This document shows, piece after piece, positions 1 through 9,038 of a DNA stretch of 64,000 nt. Position numbers and translations under genes: made by a program. The stretch lies in the NCBI GenBank assembly GCA_032027145.1, contig JAVSMP010000001.1:3105116-3169115 (forward strand). The letters run 5' to 3'. Origin of the DNA: Ignavibacterium sp. Lineage in GTDB: Bacteria; Bacteroidota; Ignavibacteria; Ignavibacteriales; Ignavibacteriaceae. The notes below the pieces were generated by a model. It saw only the letters and a list, made by a program, of their open reading frames with translations, had not been told where the DNA came from and made no database searches. Every line of letters starts with the position of its first letter. Position 1 is the first letter of the stretch.

Positions 1-1346
1 TTAAATGTATGTCCTCCAACGCTTAAATCAGGATTAAGGACATTGTCATTTTCATACATATGACAGCCTATACAAGTATTTTCAATATCTGCAAAGTGAG
101 GAGATTGATCAAGTGTTTCGCCCCAAGTATAGGCATTAGTTCCGATTAACAAATCACCCTGCGGTCCATGATGAGGGCCAAATCTTGAGTTTAATGATGC
201 CCTATAATTTTGAACATAAGAAACTGCATTAACTCTTGATTGATGACAATTCAAACATAAACCACCATATCCGGCGTTATCAACTGTTAATCCATTTTTC
301 ATAGTAGCAGTAACAATTCTAAGCTGATAAGTATTGGTTGCATCGTGCGGATCGTGACAAGTAGCGCAGGTAATCGGATCAGTTTCAGTAACCGGTCCGG
401 TAACACCTTTTAATTTATTAACAAATGCTTTACCATAGTGGCACGGATTACAGGTAGCATTGTTTGAAACATGAGACAATGCATCACCGATACCGTGGAA
501 AGAAAGATCATATTGTAACGGAATATCGTTTTCTTCTCCGCCTTTATGGCAATAAGAACAAACATCAGCAGATAAAGTCATATCAATCTTAGCATTGTCA
601 ATTTGTGCTAAGTGATTACTGCCAGGTCCATGGCAAGCTTCGCACTGAATACTTGACCTTCCCATTGCTTCAGGATAAAGAGCAAACAATTGATTGTAAA
701 CACCCGGCTGTCTTACAGATGGGAATACAAAAGGAAAATCATCAAAGCCATCATTATTAGCAGCAGGATCAAAACCTGTTGTATGACACGGCATACAAGA
801 AGGAATAAAGAAACCAAATTCTCCGTCAAAAGCTTTTTTATTATCAAGTGCGTGACCGGTAGCTGACCAAGGATTGTAAATATCCGGAATACCAGCGATT
901 GAATATTGATGACATGTTTTACAAGATACTGGTCCGCCCTCTACACCCAAATAAAGCGCAGCATTAAATATCATTTCTGCTGTTTGTGTGCCGCTGGAAA
1001 ACTTAATTTTATAAGTTCCCTGTACATCAGGTATAAAAGTAATAATCTGATTTGAAGTATCAATTACTTTAACTGAACCAAATTGTACGTTGGAACCTGT
1101 TGGTTTTTCAATTACTTGCCAGGTTGGGTTTGAAAAAGCAGCAGTTGATTTGGCTAATACAAAAACTTTTGTTTCAATTCCAACATTTCTAAGTCCATTA
1201 TACGTTCTGTTAAAATAATGTTCAATACTGTCGGCTTCAACATCATGAGGTGAAACGCCATAGGTAGAAACGCTAACTGTTTGAGCAAAGTTAAGTATTG
1301 TTCCTACAGTTAAAATAAAAAAGAACAAGAGTACTGATTTTTTCAT
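1..1346 (-). CDS. Multiheme c-type cytochrome, 3' end cut by window edge
   Basis: The frame is open from an ATG at 1346 to the left edge of the window, so the C-terminus is missing. About 448 codons are visible. The protein starts with a signal peptide (MKKSVLLFFFILTVGTILNF, then AQT), followed by a roughly 110-residue beta-sandwich-like region. It then has eight CxxCH haem-binding motifs between about residues 142 and 429: CKTCH, CMPCH, CEACH, CSYCH, CNPCH, CATCH, CLNCH and CIGCH. Such proteins carry covalent haems and act in periplasmic or outer-surface electron transfer. The spacing and extra histidines resemble cytochrome c554/NrfA-like or DmsE-like multihaem families, but the subfamily cannot be fixed from the visible part. 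It lies downstream of, and on the same strand as, the barrel gene at 1615-3300, with about 270 bases between them. Function beyond electron transfer is not inferred. Confidence 0.9.
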   Translation of the reverse strand, partial: MKKSVLLFFFILTVGTILNFAQTVSVSTYGVSPHDVEADSIEHYFNRTYNGLRNVGIETKVFVLAKSTAAFSNPTWQVIEKPTGSNVQFGSVKVIDTSNQIITFIPDVQGTYKIKFSSGTQTAEMIFNAALYLGVEGGPVSCKTCHQYSIAGIPDIYNPWSATGHALDNKKAFDGEFGFFIPSCMPCHTTGFDPAANNDGFDDFPFVFPSVRQPGVYNQLFALYPEAMGRSSIQCEACHGPGSNHLAQIDNAKIDMTLSADVCSYCHKGGEENDIPLQYDLSFHGIGDALSHVSNNATCNPCHYGKAFVNKLKGVTGPVTETDPITCATCHDPHDATNTYQLRIVTATMKNGLTVDNAGYGGLCLNCHQSRVNAVSYVQNYRASLNSRFGPHHGPQGDLLIGTNAYTWGETLDQSPHFADIENTCIGCHMYENDNVLNPDLSVGGHTF

Positions 1347-1614
1347 ATACTATCCTCGATAAATTAAATTATGCTGGTTTGGTAAATCAAACCTTGTTCC
1401 AAACATTAACAAAGGTCAATTATTGGATTTCGCCAATTTTTCGATTTTTCGCAATGAATTTTAAATTTGGAATAAGTTAAGTTCTTAAAACTTCTCGATA
1501 ATAGGAATGAGTGAGTTTTTTCTGTCAAAAATGAGGGAAGCTTTATAGTTGGCAAATAATTCTATGGCTAAGGGTTGATTTATTGTAAGCTTTTTTATTT
1601 GTTAATTTTTAACT
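1347..1614. other. Intergenic region, no recognised element
   Basis: About 270 AT-rich bases lie between the barrel gene and the multihaem cytochrome, both on the minus strand. It should contain the cytochrome promoter. I see no strong hairpin, repeat or RNA gene in it. Confidence 0.5.
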
Positions 1615-3300
1615 TTAGTACTCAAGGGTGAATTTTAATAAAGCAAAATTCTGATTTGAAGATATGTGTTTCGCTAAATTTTCTCTTTTCATAAAATTAT
1701 AAGATACATCAAAGAAGAATCCCCGTATTGGTTCAACTTTGATTGCCAGCTTAAAGAAATTAGTATTTACCCGTTCACCATCTAAAAAAAAAGCTTTTTC
1801 TGATTCGAGAATATATCCATGTGATACTGCAATATCTCCGCCGACATTTTTAATCAATACACCATTTTCATCGTAAATATTTTCACCTTCTCTCTGATAA
1901 CGATATTCAGTACTAAGTCTGATCCATTCATTAAAGTTATAATTAGATTGTATCATAATTTCATCAGAGTTTGGTCCAATCCGGTGCCCAAGATTTGCAC
2001 CAAAAGCAGTGTAGTTATTCTTGATATCATAATGAGTGTAAACATAAGGGCGGATTCTTGTATATTCTAATATCAAAGAAAGGTCATCAATCCCAATCGG
2101 CTGATACCAAAATGCACCAAGCTGATATGCAGTTTTATTCGTATATTTATCAAGTTCAGCGAGATTGCTTAGTATATTTTCATCGAGAAAAAAGGTACCC
2201 TGAAATTCAAGATTTTTTAGAAATTTAGTTTGCAAATCAAAATAAATATTTCCATTATCTCTATCCTGCAGGCTCATCTCAATAAATTTATAAAATCCCA
2301 CAGGTGTAAGGTAACCCAAATCCAAACCTCTGCCTGAATAAATTATTGACTCCCCTATCCCAATATCAAACAAATTTTTAAATTTTAATTTTAGATGATT
2401 AAAGGCAAAGTATTTTGTATGATTTTTACTTCTATCCGTATTAAAGTAACTAGTTGTAGAAGTATGAACTGAAGAAATACTGACAATTCCGTAATCAAAA
2501 TTAAATTTAATAAAATCCATAGCTGGATTATCACCGGATAATAAAAGTTTACTTCCATATCCATAACCAAGTGTGAGGTCTTCTCTACCCAATTGGACTG
2601 ATAGATGCATATTATCAACTGGTTCTGAATAATATTTTAAGTATCCGGATGTAAAATCGTAATTACCGATATTCTCAATATTTTCGACCCACTTAAAATT
2701 GGAAAGTAATTTCGGTTCTATAATTTCAGCAAAGTATCTGTTTCCGCTTCCACCGCCCTTTAATGTTGTTAGATTATATCCAAGATGATTGAAAAGTGTT
2801 CCTCTTAATCTGAAACCGATATCAAATAAATTTGAGTTTACTGCACTTGTCTGAGAGAAATCCTGTCCGTGATAAAAATGTCCTAATAAATCCAAATAAA
2901 AATTTGCATCCGCCTCCTTATAAGCATATAAGTATTTTATTTTGTCATCATAACTTATTTCCCGATCAGAAGAAGAAGAACTATTCTTTGGATTAAATAA
3001 TTGTGTGGTTGTATCCGGATGAATTGATTCTGAAAATTCAAACAGATATTTATCTAAAAGTTTTAGCTCGGTATTACTTAAATCAATTTTGTGTTTTGAT
3101 ATTTCATCAAGCAGATTTTTAACTTCAAACCTTGATAAAACAGGATCATCTTCACTAATAAAATCCAAAATGCCTTTAACTTTCATTTCCTTAAGAAATA
3201 AATAAACTCCGTTTTTTAACGGAACATTTTCTACCTGTGCAATTATTTGAAATGCTAAAAATATTACAAAGATAATCAGTTGTTTAGGACTCAGTCTCAT
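1615..3300 (-). CDS. Outer-membrane beta-barrel protein, possibly Wzi-like
   Basis: A 561-residue protein with an N-terminal signal sequence (about residues 1-22, ending IIAQ). A helical stretch of about 60 residues follows (LFLKEMKVKGIL onward), then a long series of alternating amphipathic strands that ends in an aromatic-terminated strand (LLKFTLEY), as expected for an outer-membrane barrel. The order of a short helical N-terminal part followed by a barrel containing a GYGYGSKLLLSGDNPAMDF region is reminiscent of the capsule-assembly Wzi family. That match is by eye only. No polysaccharide genes are adjacent. It shares a strand with the multihaem cytochrome downstream, so a role as a porin-like partner of a cytochrome is an alternative, though no cytochrome-conduit motif was seen. 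Confidence 0.6.
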   Translation of the reverse strand: MRLSPKQLIIFVIFLAFQIIAQVENVPLKNGVYLFLKEMKVKGILDFISEDDPVLSRFEVKNLLDEISKHKIDLSNTELKLLDKYLFEFSESIHPDTTTQLFNPKNSSSSSDREISYDDKIKYLYAYKEADANFYLDLLGHFYHGQDFSQTSAVNSNLFDIGFRLRGTLFNHLGYNLTTLKGGGSGNRYFAEIIEPKLLSNFKWVENIENIGNYDFTSGYLKYYSEPVDNMHLSVQLGREDLTLGYGYGSKLLLSGDNPAMDFIKFNFDYGIVSISSVHTSTTSYFNTDRSKNHTKYFAFNHLKLKFKNLFDIGIGESIIYSGRGLDLGYLTPVGFYKFIEMSLQDRDNGNIYFDLQTKFLKNLEFQGTFFLDENILSNLAELDKYTNKTAYQLGAFWYQPIGIDDLSLILEYTRIRPYVYTHYDIKNNYTAFGANLGHRIGPNSDEIMIQSNYNFNEWIRLSTEYRYQREGENIYDENGVLIKNVGGDIAVSHGYILESEKAFFLDGERVNTNFFKLAIKVEPIRGFFFDVSYNFMKRENLAKHISSNQNFALLKFTLEY

Positions 3301-3423
3301 TTAATATCCGGATTTTAATGTGCAAATATAATTTTATTTTGGATTGATTTGTATAACAACCGGGTGATTCTGGCTTTTAGTTCTAATACAATATGATTAA
3401 TTTTACAGAAAAAATAGAGGAAA

Positions 3424-3690
3424 ATGAGACCTATATACTTATATGCAAACACAAGCGGTGTTTTGAGAAAAATTGCCGTTGATATGGCTTATTTATTTGC
3501 TCATAAGAAAATAAGACTTCCAAAATATTACTTTGAAGACAGCTTGCATTTTATTTATAGTGATTCAAAAAGCTCAAATAAAACCGAGCAGTATTTTCTA
3601 ACTAAAGATAAAGTTGTAAAAGAGGATAATGACTTTTTCTATTTTGATTTTCCTGTAAAGCTTAATCAGGTTATCGGAATATCAATTTAA
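3424..3690 (+). CDS. Small hypothetical protein (88 aa)
   Basis: I do not recognise this family. The 88-residue product has no signal peptide or membrane segment and is rich in Lys, Asp, Phe and Tyr. The C-terminal half alternates acidic and aromatic residues (EDNDFFYFDFPVKL), suggesting a small beta-rich fold. A purine-rich ribosome binding site (AGAGGAAA) directly precedes the ATG, which supports real translation. It is the first gene of a plus-strand run (this gene, then the DUF3078 and MscS genes) and is separated from the DUF3078 gene by only 43 bases. Confidence 0.6.
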   Translation: MRPIYLYANTSGVLRKIAVDMAYLFAHKKIRLPKYYFEDSLHFIYSDSKSSNKTEQYFLTKDKVVKEDNDFFYFDFPVKLNQVIGISI

Positions 3691-3733
3691 TTTTTATGCT
3701 TACTTATTAAAAACAAAATCATCAAAGGGAAAA

Positions 3734-4585
3734 ATGAAAAGAATATTTTTTTTATTGATAATTAGTATTTCAATCAGTGCTTTTGCTCAGGAAATTCCTG
3801 ATTCGCTACTAAAAAACGGATGGAATATGAACGGTGTTGTTGGTGTAAACCTGAGTCAGACAGCATTTTCTAATTGGGCACAGGGCGGAACAAACTCATT
3901 GGCATTTGCTGTTTATACAAATTTAGGTGCTGTATATTTTGATCATCCATGGAAATGGAAAAACAGATTAAATGCTATTTTTGGGCGAACAAGATTGGAA
4001 GATGTTGGCTACAGAACAACAGAAAATGATATTTACTTTGAAAGTGTTGGTTCAAGAAGTATCGGCTGGGCAGTTGACCCTTATGTATCTGTAACCTTCA
4101 GAAGCGCTTTAACTAAAGGATACGATTACAGTGTTAATCCTGAATTACAGATTGTAAACTTCTTTGATCCGGGCTATCTTACAGAAGCAATCGGTTTTAC
4201 CTTCGATAAGAACAAAGTAATCACTACCCGTTTGGGAATTGCATTCCAACAAACATTCGCAGATAAATTTGCTGCTCTTTATACCGATGACCCTGAAACC
4301 CAGACTAAAATTGAAGATTTTAAATTTGAAACAGGTTTGGAATCTGTTACTGAAGTTAAATACGAATTTCTGCCTAATATGACCTATAATACTTTTTTAA
4401 GATTATTCACAAGATTTAAAGCATTGGATGTTTGGGATGTAAGATGGGATAATATTATTACTGCAAAGGTAAATGATTATATAAATGTAAATTTAGCTGT
4501 TACAGTTTTGCACGAAATAAGCCAAACAAGAAAGACACAGCTAAGAGAAGCATTACAGTTAGGATTCAGTTATTCACTATTTTAA
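3734..4585 (+). CDS. DUF3078 family outer-membrane protein
   Basis: A 283-residue protein with a signal peptide (cleavage near residue 19, SAFAQ). A conserved N-terminal block follows, containing LSQTAFSNWAQGGTNSLAF, the Asn-Trp/Gly-Gly signature typical of DUF3078 proteins of Bacteroidota and relatives. The rest alternates hydrophobic and polar residues and ends in FSYSLF, consistent with a small outer-membrane barrel. Function of the family is unknown. The start is supported by AAGGGA eight bases upstream of the ATG. It is followed after 14 bases by mscS, so co-transcription is likely. Confidence 0.8.
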   Translation: MKRIFFLLIISISISAFAQEIPDSLLKNGWNMNGVVGVNLSQTAFSNWAQGGTNSLAFAVYTNLGAVYFDHPWKWKNRLNAIFGRTRLEDVGYRTTENDIYFESVGSRSIGWAVDPYVSVTFRSALTKGYDYSVNPELQIVNFFDPGYLTEAIGFTFDKNKVITTRLGIAFQQTFADKFAALYTDDPETQTKIEDFKFETGLESVTEVKYEFLPNMTYNTFLRLFTRFKALDVWDVRWDNIITAKVNDYINVNLAVTVLHEISQTRKTQLREALQLGFSYSLF

Positions 4586-4599
4586 CCTGAAATAATTTA

Positions 4600-5415
4600 A
4601 TGGATTGGAAAGAAATACTGCCTGAACTTAGACAATATGTAACAGAATTTGGAATACATATAATATCTGCTGCTGCAATATTAATTATTGGTATTTGGGT
4701 TTCTAAATCTGTTACAAAATTATTAAAGAAAATATTAAACAAAAAAAATGTTGATATTACTTTAGTTGAGTTCTCATCCAGTGCATTAAAGTTTGCATTA
4801 TATTTATTTGTTATTATTGCTGCAGTCTCACGTCTGGGTATTGAGACAACTTCATTAATTGCCGCCCTTGGCGCTGCAGGTTTGGCAATAGGTCTGGCAT
4901 TACAAGGATCTTTATCAAATGTAGCAGCAGGTATTATGTTGATTATTTTCAGGCAGGTAAAAGTAGGACAGTTTATCGAGAGCGGAGACGTTAAAGGTAC
5001 AGTTGAAAAAGTTGGGATTTTCAATACAACTCTGATTACGATTGAGAATAAGGTAATATTTATCCCAAACTCTAAACTCATTAATGATAACATTATTAAT
5101 TATTCTGAAAAAGAAAATCGTATGATTGATCTGGTTGTTGGCATCAGTTATAAGGATGATATTGATAAAGCAAAATCAACTCTGCAATCTATTATTGATA
5201 ATGATGCAGATATTTTGAAACAACCTGCAGCAATAATCGCTGTTGGGGAGCTCACCGATAATTCAGTAAGAATCTATGTAAGACCATGGGTGGTTAACAA
5301 AAAAGCAGTTGAAGTTAGATTCAGATTGATTGAACAGATTAAGAAAAAATTTGATGAAGAAAATATTTCTATCCCTTATCCGCAAAGAGATGTTTATATT
5401 CATCAGAGTAAATAA
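4600..5415 (+). CDS. mscS: Small-conductance mechanosensitive channel MscS
   Basis: The 271-residue protein has the usual MscS length and three predicted N-terminal membrane segments (about residues 18-38, 60-80 and 85-115). The pore-lining third segment carries the hallmark Gly/Ala-rich pattern AALGAAGLAIGLALQGSLSN, almost identical to E. coli MscS. It continues into the beta domain (GTVEKVGIFNTTL, IFIPNSKL) and the C-terminal alpha/beta domain ending PYPQRDVYI. It sits in the inner membrane and releases solutes on hypo-osmotic shock. No clear ribosome binding site precedes the ATG. The close spacing to the upstream DUF3078 gene suggests translation from a shared transcript. Confidence 0.96.
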   Translation: MDWKEILPELRQYVTEFGIHIISAAAILIIGIWVSKSVTKLLKKILNKKNVDITLVEFSSSALKFALYLFVIIAAVSRLGIETTSLIAALGAAGLAIGLALQGSLSNVAAGIMLIIFRQVKVGQFIESGDVKGTVEKVGIFNTTLITIENKVIFIPNSKLINDNIINYSEKENRMIDLVVGISYKDDIDKAKSTLQSIIDNDADILKQPAAIIAVGELTDNSVRIYVRPWVVNKKAVEVRFRLIEQIKKKFDEENISIPYPQRDVYIHQSK

Positions 5416-5440
5416 AGAGTTAATTGAAAGCGTTAATTAT

Positions 5441-5515
5441 TTTGCTGACACTATATTTGTCAGAATCGCACTCATACTAATCTGATTAGTCAGTTCATAC
5501 TGCTCTGTGCGATTC
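5441..5515. promoter_or_regulatory. Nested inverted repeats upstream of the HerA-like gene
   Basis: Between mscS and the ATPase gene a 9-base perfect inverted repeat (GAATCGCAC at 5463-5471, GTGCGATTC at 5507-5515) encloses a second one (ACTAATC at 5476-5482, GATTAGT at 5484-5490). A CTGAC...GTCAG pair lies just before. No T-run follows, so this is not a typical terminator. It could be an operator, a processing site or a small RNA element; the role is unknown. Confidence 0.45.
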
Positions 5516-5576
5516 AAAATATTACTTTTAAGAAAGCTTATTTATATCATAGTTGAAAACATTATTGGGAATAAGT

Positions 5577-7142
5577 ATGAACTCTGTAGAAAAATTTATC
5601 ACTTCAATCCAAGAAGGATATTCTTTTAAAGGTGATTCACTGACACTTGGTACTGCAATTTATGAAAAGGAAGCTCAGCAAAACCTTCTCGTAAAAGTTC
5701 CTCTTAACACAATTAATAGACACGGATTGATAGCAGGTGCAACTGGTACTGGTAAAACAAAAACAGTACAGGTTTTTGCAGAAGCATTGTCCGAAAAAAG
5801 TATCCCTGTTCTTTTAATGGATATTAAAGGTGACTTAAGCGGCATTGCAGCGGCAGGGGCTTCAAACCCAAAAATTGATGAGAGGCACTCAAAGATAGGT
5901 TTGCCTTTTATCCCAAAAGAATTTCCTGTTGAATTTTTGACTTTGTCAGATGAAAAAGGAACCCGCCTTAGAGCAACAGTTTCAGAGTTTGGTCCTATCC
6001 TTGTTTCCAAAATACTTGAACTGAATGATACACAAGCCGGACTTATCGCAGTTCTATTTAAATATTGTGATGATAATAATCTTCCTTTACTCGATCTGAA
6101 AGATCTGAAAAAGATTCTGCAATATGCTGCCGATGAAGGTAAACAAGATATTGCTAAAGACTATGGGGCAATTTCGCCGGCATCAATTGGAACCATATTA
6201 AGGAAAGTAGTAGAACTTGAACAACAGGGTGCTGAAAAATTCTTTGGAGAAAGATCATTTGAAGTTGAAGATCTTTTAAGGATTGATGAAAATGGTAATG
6301 GAGTAATTTCTGTTTTACGTTTAATTGATTTACAAGACCGTCCAAAATTATTTTCTACTTTTATGCTTTCGCTTCTGGCAGAAATTTATTCAACTTTTCC
6401 TGAACTTGGTGATAAGGCAGAGCCTAAACTGGTTATTGTTATTGATGAAGCCCATTTAATATTTAAAGAAGCAAGTAAAGCATTGCTTGATCAGATTGAA
6501 ACAATAATTAAACTTATAAGATCAAAAGGTGTAGGAATTTATTTTTGTACACAGAATCCAACCGATGTACCTCAGGCAGTTCTTAGCCAGCTTGGATTGA
6601 AAATACAGCATGCACTCAGAGCATTTACTGCACAAGATAGAAAGATGATAAAGTTAACATCTGAAAATTACCCGATATCAGAATTTTATAAAACTGATGA
6701 ATTACTCACTTCACTTGGTATTGGCGAGGCTGCTATAAGCACATTAAATGAGAAAGGCGTTCCAACACCGCTTGCTGCAACATTGCTTTGTGCACCAAGA
6801 TCAAGAATGGATATCTTATCACCTGAAGAACTTGATGCTAAAGTTAAGGCATCATTTCTTTATAAAAAGTATAGTGATGTTATAGACAGAGAAAGTGCTT
6901 ATGAAATCCTGAATAAGAAAATTAATGCAGCAAAGGAGTTTGAACTTAAAATTCCCGAAGCAACCAAATATCAGTACCCGCAGCCTACTCAAAGACAAAC
7001 AACTACTACACGCAGAACTGAAAAGAGTACTATGGATAAAGTTATAAACAGCTCTCTTTCCAAACAGGTTGGCAGAACTTTAGTCAGAGAAATAACCCGT
7101 GGTTTACTTGGTGTTCTTGGAGTCGGGGGAAGAAGAAGATAA
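5577..7142 (+). CDS. HerA-like P-loop ATPase (DUF853 type)
   Basis: A cytoplasmic ATPase of about 521 residues of the HerA/FtsK superfamily, DUF853 branch. Walker A is GATGTGKTKT (about residues 54-63). A family-typical LLMDIKGDLSGIAAAG block follows, and Walker B is LVIVIDEAHLIF (about residues 285-296). Another conserved block is GVGIYFCTQNPTDVP. The C-terminus is basic (GVGGRRR). I chose the ATG at 5577, which has GGGA seven bases upstream. The frame also opens at a TTG at 5553, which would add eight residues and is less likely. The family is predicted to translocate or remodel DNA, but its cellular role in bacteria is poorly defined. Its stop is immediately followed by the ATG of the M19 dipeptidase gene, so the two are probably translationally coupled. 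Confidence 0.88.
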   Translation: MNSVEKFITSIQEGYSFKGDSLTLGTAIYEKEAQQNLLVKVPLNTINRHGLIAGATGTGKTKTVQVFAEALSEKSIPVLLMDIKGDLSGIAAAGASNPKIDERHSKIGLPFIPKEFPVEFLTLSDEKGTRLRATVSEFGPILVSKILELNDTQAGLIAVLFKYCDDNNLPLLDLKDLKKILQYAADEGKQDIAKDYGAISPASIGTILRKVVELEQQGAEKFFGERSFEVEDLLRIDENGNGVISVLRLIDLQDRPKLFSTFMLSLLAEIYSTFPELGDKAEPKLVIVIDEAHLIFKEASKALLDQIETIIKLIRSKGVGIYFCTQNPTDVPQAVLSQLGLKIQHALRAFTAQDRKMIKLTSENYPISEFYKTDELLTSLGIGEAAISTLNEKGVPTPLAATLLCAPRSRMDILSPEELDAKVKASFLYKKYSDVIDRESAYEILNKKINAAKEFELKIPEATKYQYPQPTQRQTTTTRRTEKSTMDKVINSSLSKQVGRTLVREITRGLLGVLGVGGRRR

Positions 7143-8771
7143 ATGAGAGTTAAACTTCTGTTATTATTATTTGCTTTTTTAAATCTGCTGACTCTTGCAC
7201 AAACGATTACTATAACCGGTTATGTTAAAGATTTAAAAACCAATTCACCAATAGAAAATGCAAAGGTTCAGATTAAGGATTTGCAGAATGGAATAATAGA
7301 TTCTGTGTTTTCGGATATTGCCGGCAACTGGCAATATGATGTTATCGCTGTTTCTACTGAACCGATTACTTATCTGCCAAATGATTTCAAAGTTGAACAA
7401 AACTTCCCTAACCCATTTAATCCATCTACTAAAATTAATTTTTCGATACCATCAGAAGGACAGGTTACTATCAGTGTTCATAATATTCTTGGTGAAATGA
7501 TTAATCAAAAGAGTACTTACTTAACTGCCGGCGTTTATACAGTTGACTGGTACAGTAAAGGAAGCGCAGGAGTTTATTTATACACCATTTCTTTCGGTAA
7601 TAAATCATTAACCAAAAAGATGATTCAGCTTGATGGTGGTAGTGGGATTGGTCTTGGAGAAATTCATTCCGGAATTTCAAAAAACTATTCTGCAGCTAAC
7701 AAATCAGCAGTTGACCTTGAAATAGTGGTTACTAAGTTTAGCTATGCTGCTGATTCAATTTATGCTTCGGTTGTTGGCGGAGAAAATTTTGTCACTGAAC
7801 TGCAGACAATTCATTCAAAATATACTTTGATTGATCTTCACAACGATGTACTGGAAGTAATGATAAGCGATACAAGCTATCATCTGAAAGATCTTCATTC
7901 ATATAATCATACCGATATACCAAGGCTGCAAATTGGTGAAGTTGATATTCAATTTTTTTCGATTTGGGTAAATCCATCTGATTATCCTTATTATTTCGGA
8001 CCCGCTTTGGCAATGCGCGATCGTTTTTATTCTGAACTGTCTTCGAATACACAAACGATTGGGCAGGCTAACACAATTCAGGAAGCTTTAATACTTAACA
8101 ATCAGAATAAAATTGCAGGAGTTATCGGTGTTGAAGGCGGTCATCATATAGATAATAGTATTGACAATCTTATTGAGCTTTATAATTCAGGTATGAGATA
8201 TTTAACAATCACCTGGAATAACAGTACCAGTTGGGCTATCTCTGCAAATGACAGCAGAACTCTTACTCAAGGATTAAGTAATTTTGGAAAAGAAGTAATT
8301 CGTAAACTGGATTCGCTTGGAGTAATTATTGATGTTTCTCATACCGGAATAAAAACTATTCAGGATATTTTAACAATTACAACAAATCCTATAATTGCAT
8401 CACACAGCGGAGCGAGAAGTATTCACGATCACAGAAGAAATCTTTACGACTGGCAGATAGAGGATATTGCTAACACCGGCGGAGTAATCGGAGTGGTTTT
8501 CTATCCATATTTTCTTAATGGAAGTGCTAGTGCATCAATTGATGATGTAATTGCTCATATTGATCATATCGTAAATTTAGTAGGGACTGATTATGTTTCA
8601 CTCGGTTCTGATTTTGATGGAATAGAAGTAACTCCATTTGGTCTGGAAGACGTCAGTAAGTTTCCTCAGCTGACATTGGCATTATTACAACATGGTTATA
8701 CAGAACAGGAAGTTGCAAAATTCTTAGGTGGAAATTTTAAAAGAGTATTTGAACAAGTCTGCGGAAATTAG
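7143..8771 (+). CDS. Secreted M19 membrane-dipeptidase-like protein with an internal T9SS-type sorting domain
   Basis: A 542-residue exported protein: signal peptide (1-19), the start of a carboxypeptidase-regulatory-like domain (about 22-75), and a complete type-A sorting domain at about 80-163 (EQNFPNPFNPSTKINF ... GVYLYTISF ... KKMIQL). About 50 residues of beta domain follow, then a peptidase family M19 (renal/membrane dipeptidase) domain from about 226 to the end. Metal-site motifs are visible: HxD in DLHND (H233, D235), the glutamate in GVEGGHH, SHSGARS, and GSDFDG. The family cleaves dipeptides, often containing D-residues. The sorting domain is normally the extreme C-terminus, so its position here before the catalytic domain is odd and may make it structural rather than a secretion signal. 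The start directly abuts the stop of the ATPase gene. Dipeptidase assignment is strong; export route is inference. Confidence 0.88.
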   Translation: MRVKLLLLLFAFLNLLTLAQTITITGYVKDLKTNSPIENAKVQIKDLQNGIIDSVFSDIAGNWQYDVIAVSTEPITYLPNDFKVEQNFPNPFNPSTKINFSIPSEGQVTISVHNILGEMINQKSTYLTAGVYTVDWYSKGSAGVYLYTISFGNKSLTKKMIQLDGGSGIGLGEIHSGISKNYSAANKSAVDLEIVVTKFSYAADSIYASVVGGENFVTELQTIHSKYTLIDLHNDVLEVMISDTSYHLKDLHSYNHTDIPRLQIGEVDIQFFSIWVNPSDYPYYFGPALAMRDRFYSELSSNTQTIGQANTIQEALILNNQNKIAGVIGVEGGHHIDNSIDNLIELYNSGMRYLTITWNNSTSWAISANDSRTLTQGLSNFGKEVIRKLDSLGVIIDVSHTGIKTIQDILTITTNPIIASHSGARSIHDHRRNLYDWQIEDIANTGGVIGVVFYPYFLNGSASASIDDVIAHIDHIVNLVGTDYVSLGSDFDGIEVTPFGLEDVSKFPQLTLALLQHGYTEQEVAKFLGGNFKRVFEQVCGN

Positions 8772-8969
8772 TTTAACTGCAAACTGATATTCTCAAAAAA
8801 TTAATCACATACCTCGAACTCATTACAGATTCTGATTACAGTAATTATCTCATTTTTTTAAAGCAGTACAAAACACTTTGAGAATTTCACAAGCGTTAGT
8901 TTTCAACTCATTCAGATTTTCAATTAGAAGTTTTATACGAGTTAAAGATTTTGTTTAAATGTACTAATC

Positions 8970-9000
8970 AAAAAAAGAGGTCTTCTGTGCAGAAGACCTC
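8970..9000 (-). terminator. Rho-independent terminator of the 16.3-9.0 kb operon
   Basis: A perfect 11-base stem (GAGGTCTTCTG at 8977-8987 pairing with CAGAAGACCTC at 8990-9000) is followed on the minus strand by seven T residues (8976-8970). It lies about 40 bases beyond the stop of the PorV-like gene. Confidence 0.9.
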
Positions 9001-9038
9001 AGGAACTTTAGATTTTCATTAAAGAAAAATCATACTTT

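Noticed and set aside
4566-5093. Antisense open frame of 175 codons across mscS
   Set aside because: Its coding strand lies opposite the strongly conserved MscS pore region; the product has no recognisable domain or ribosome binding site.
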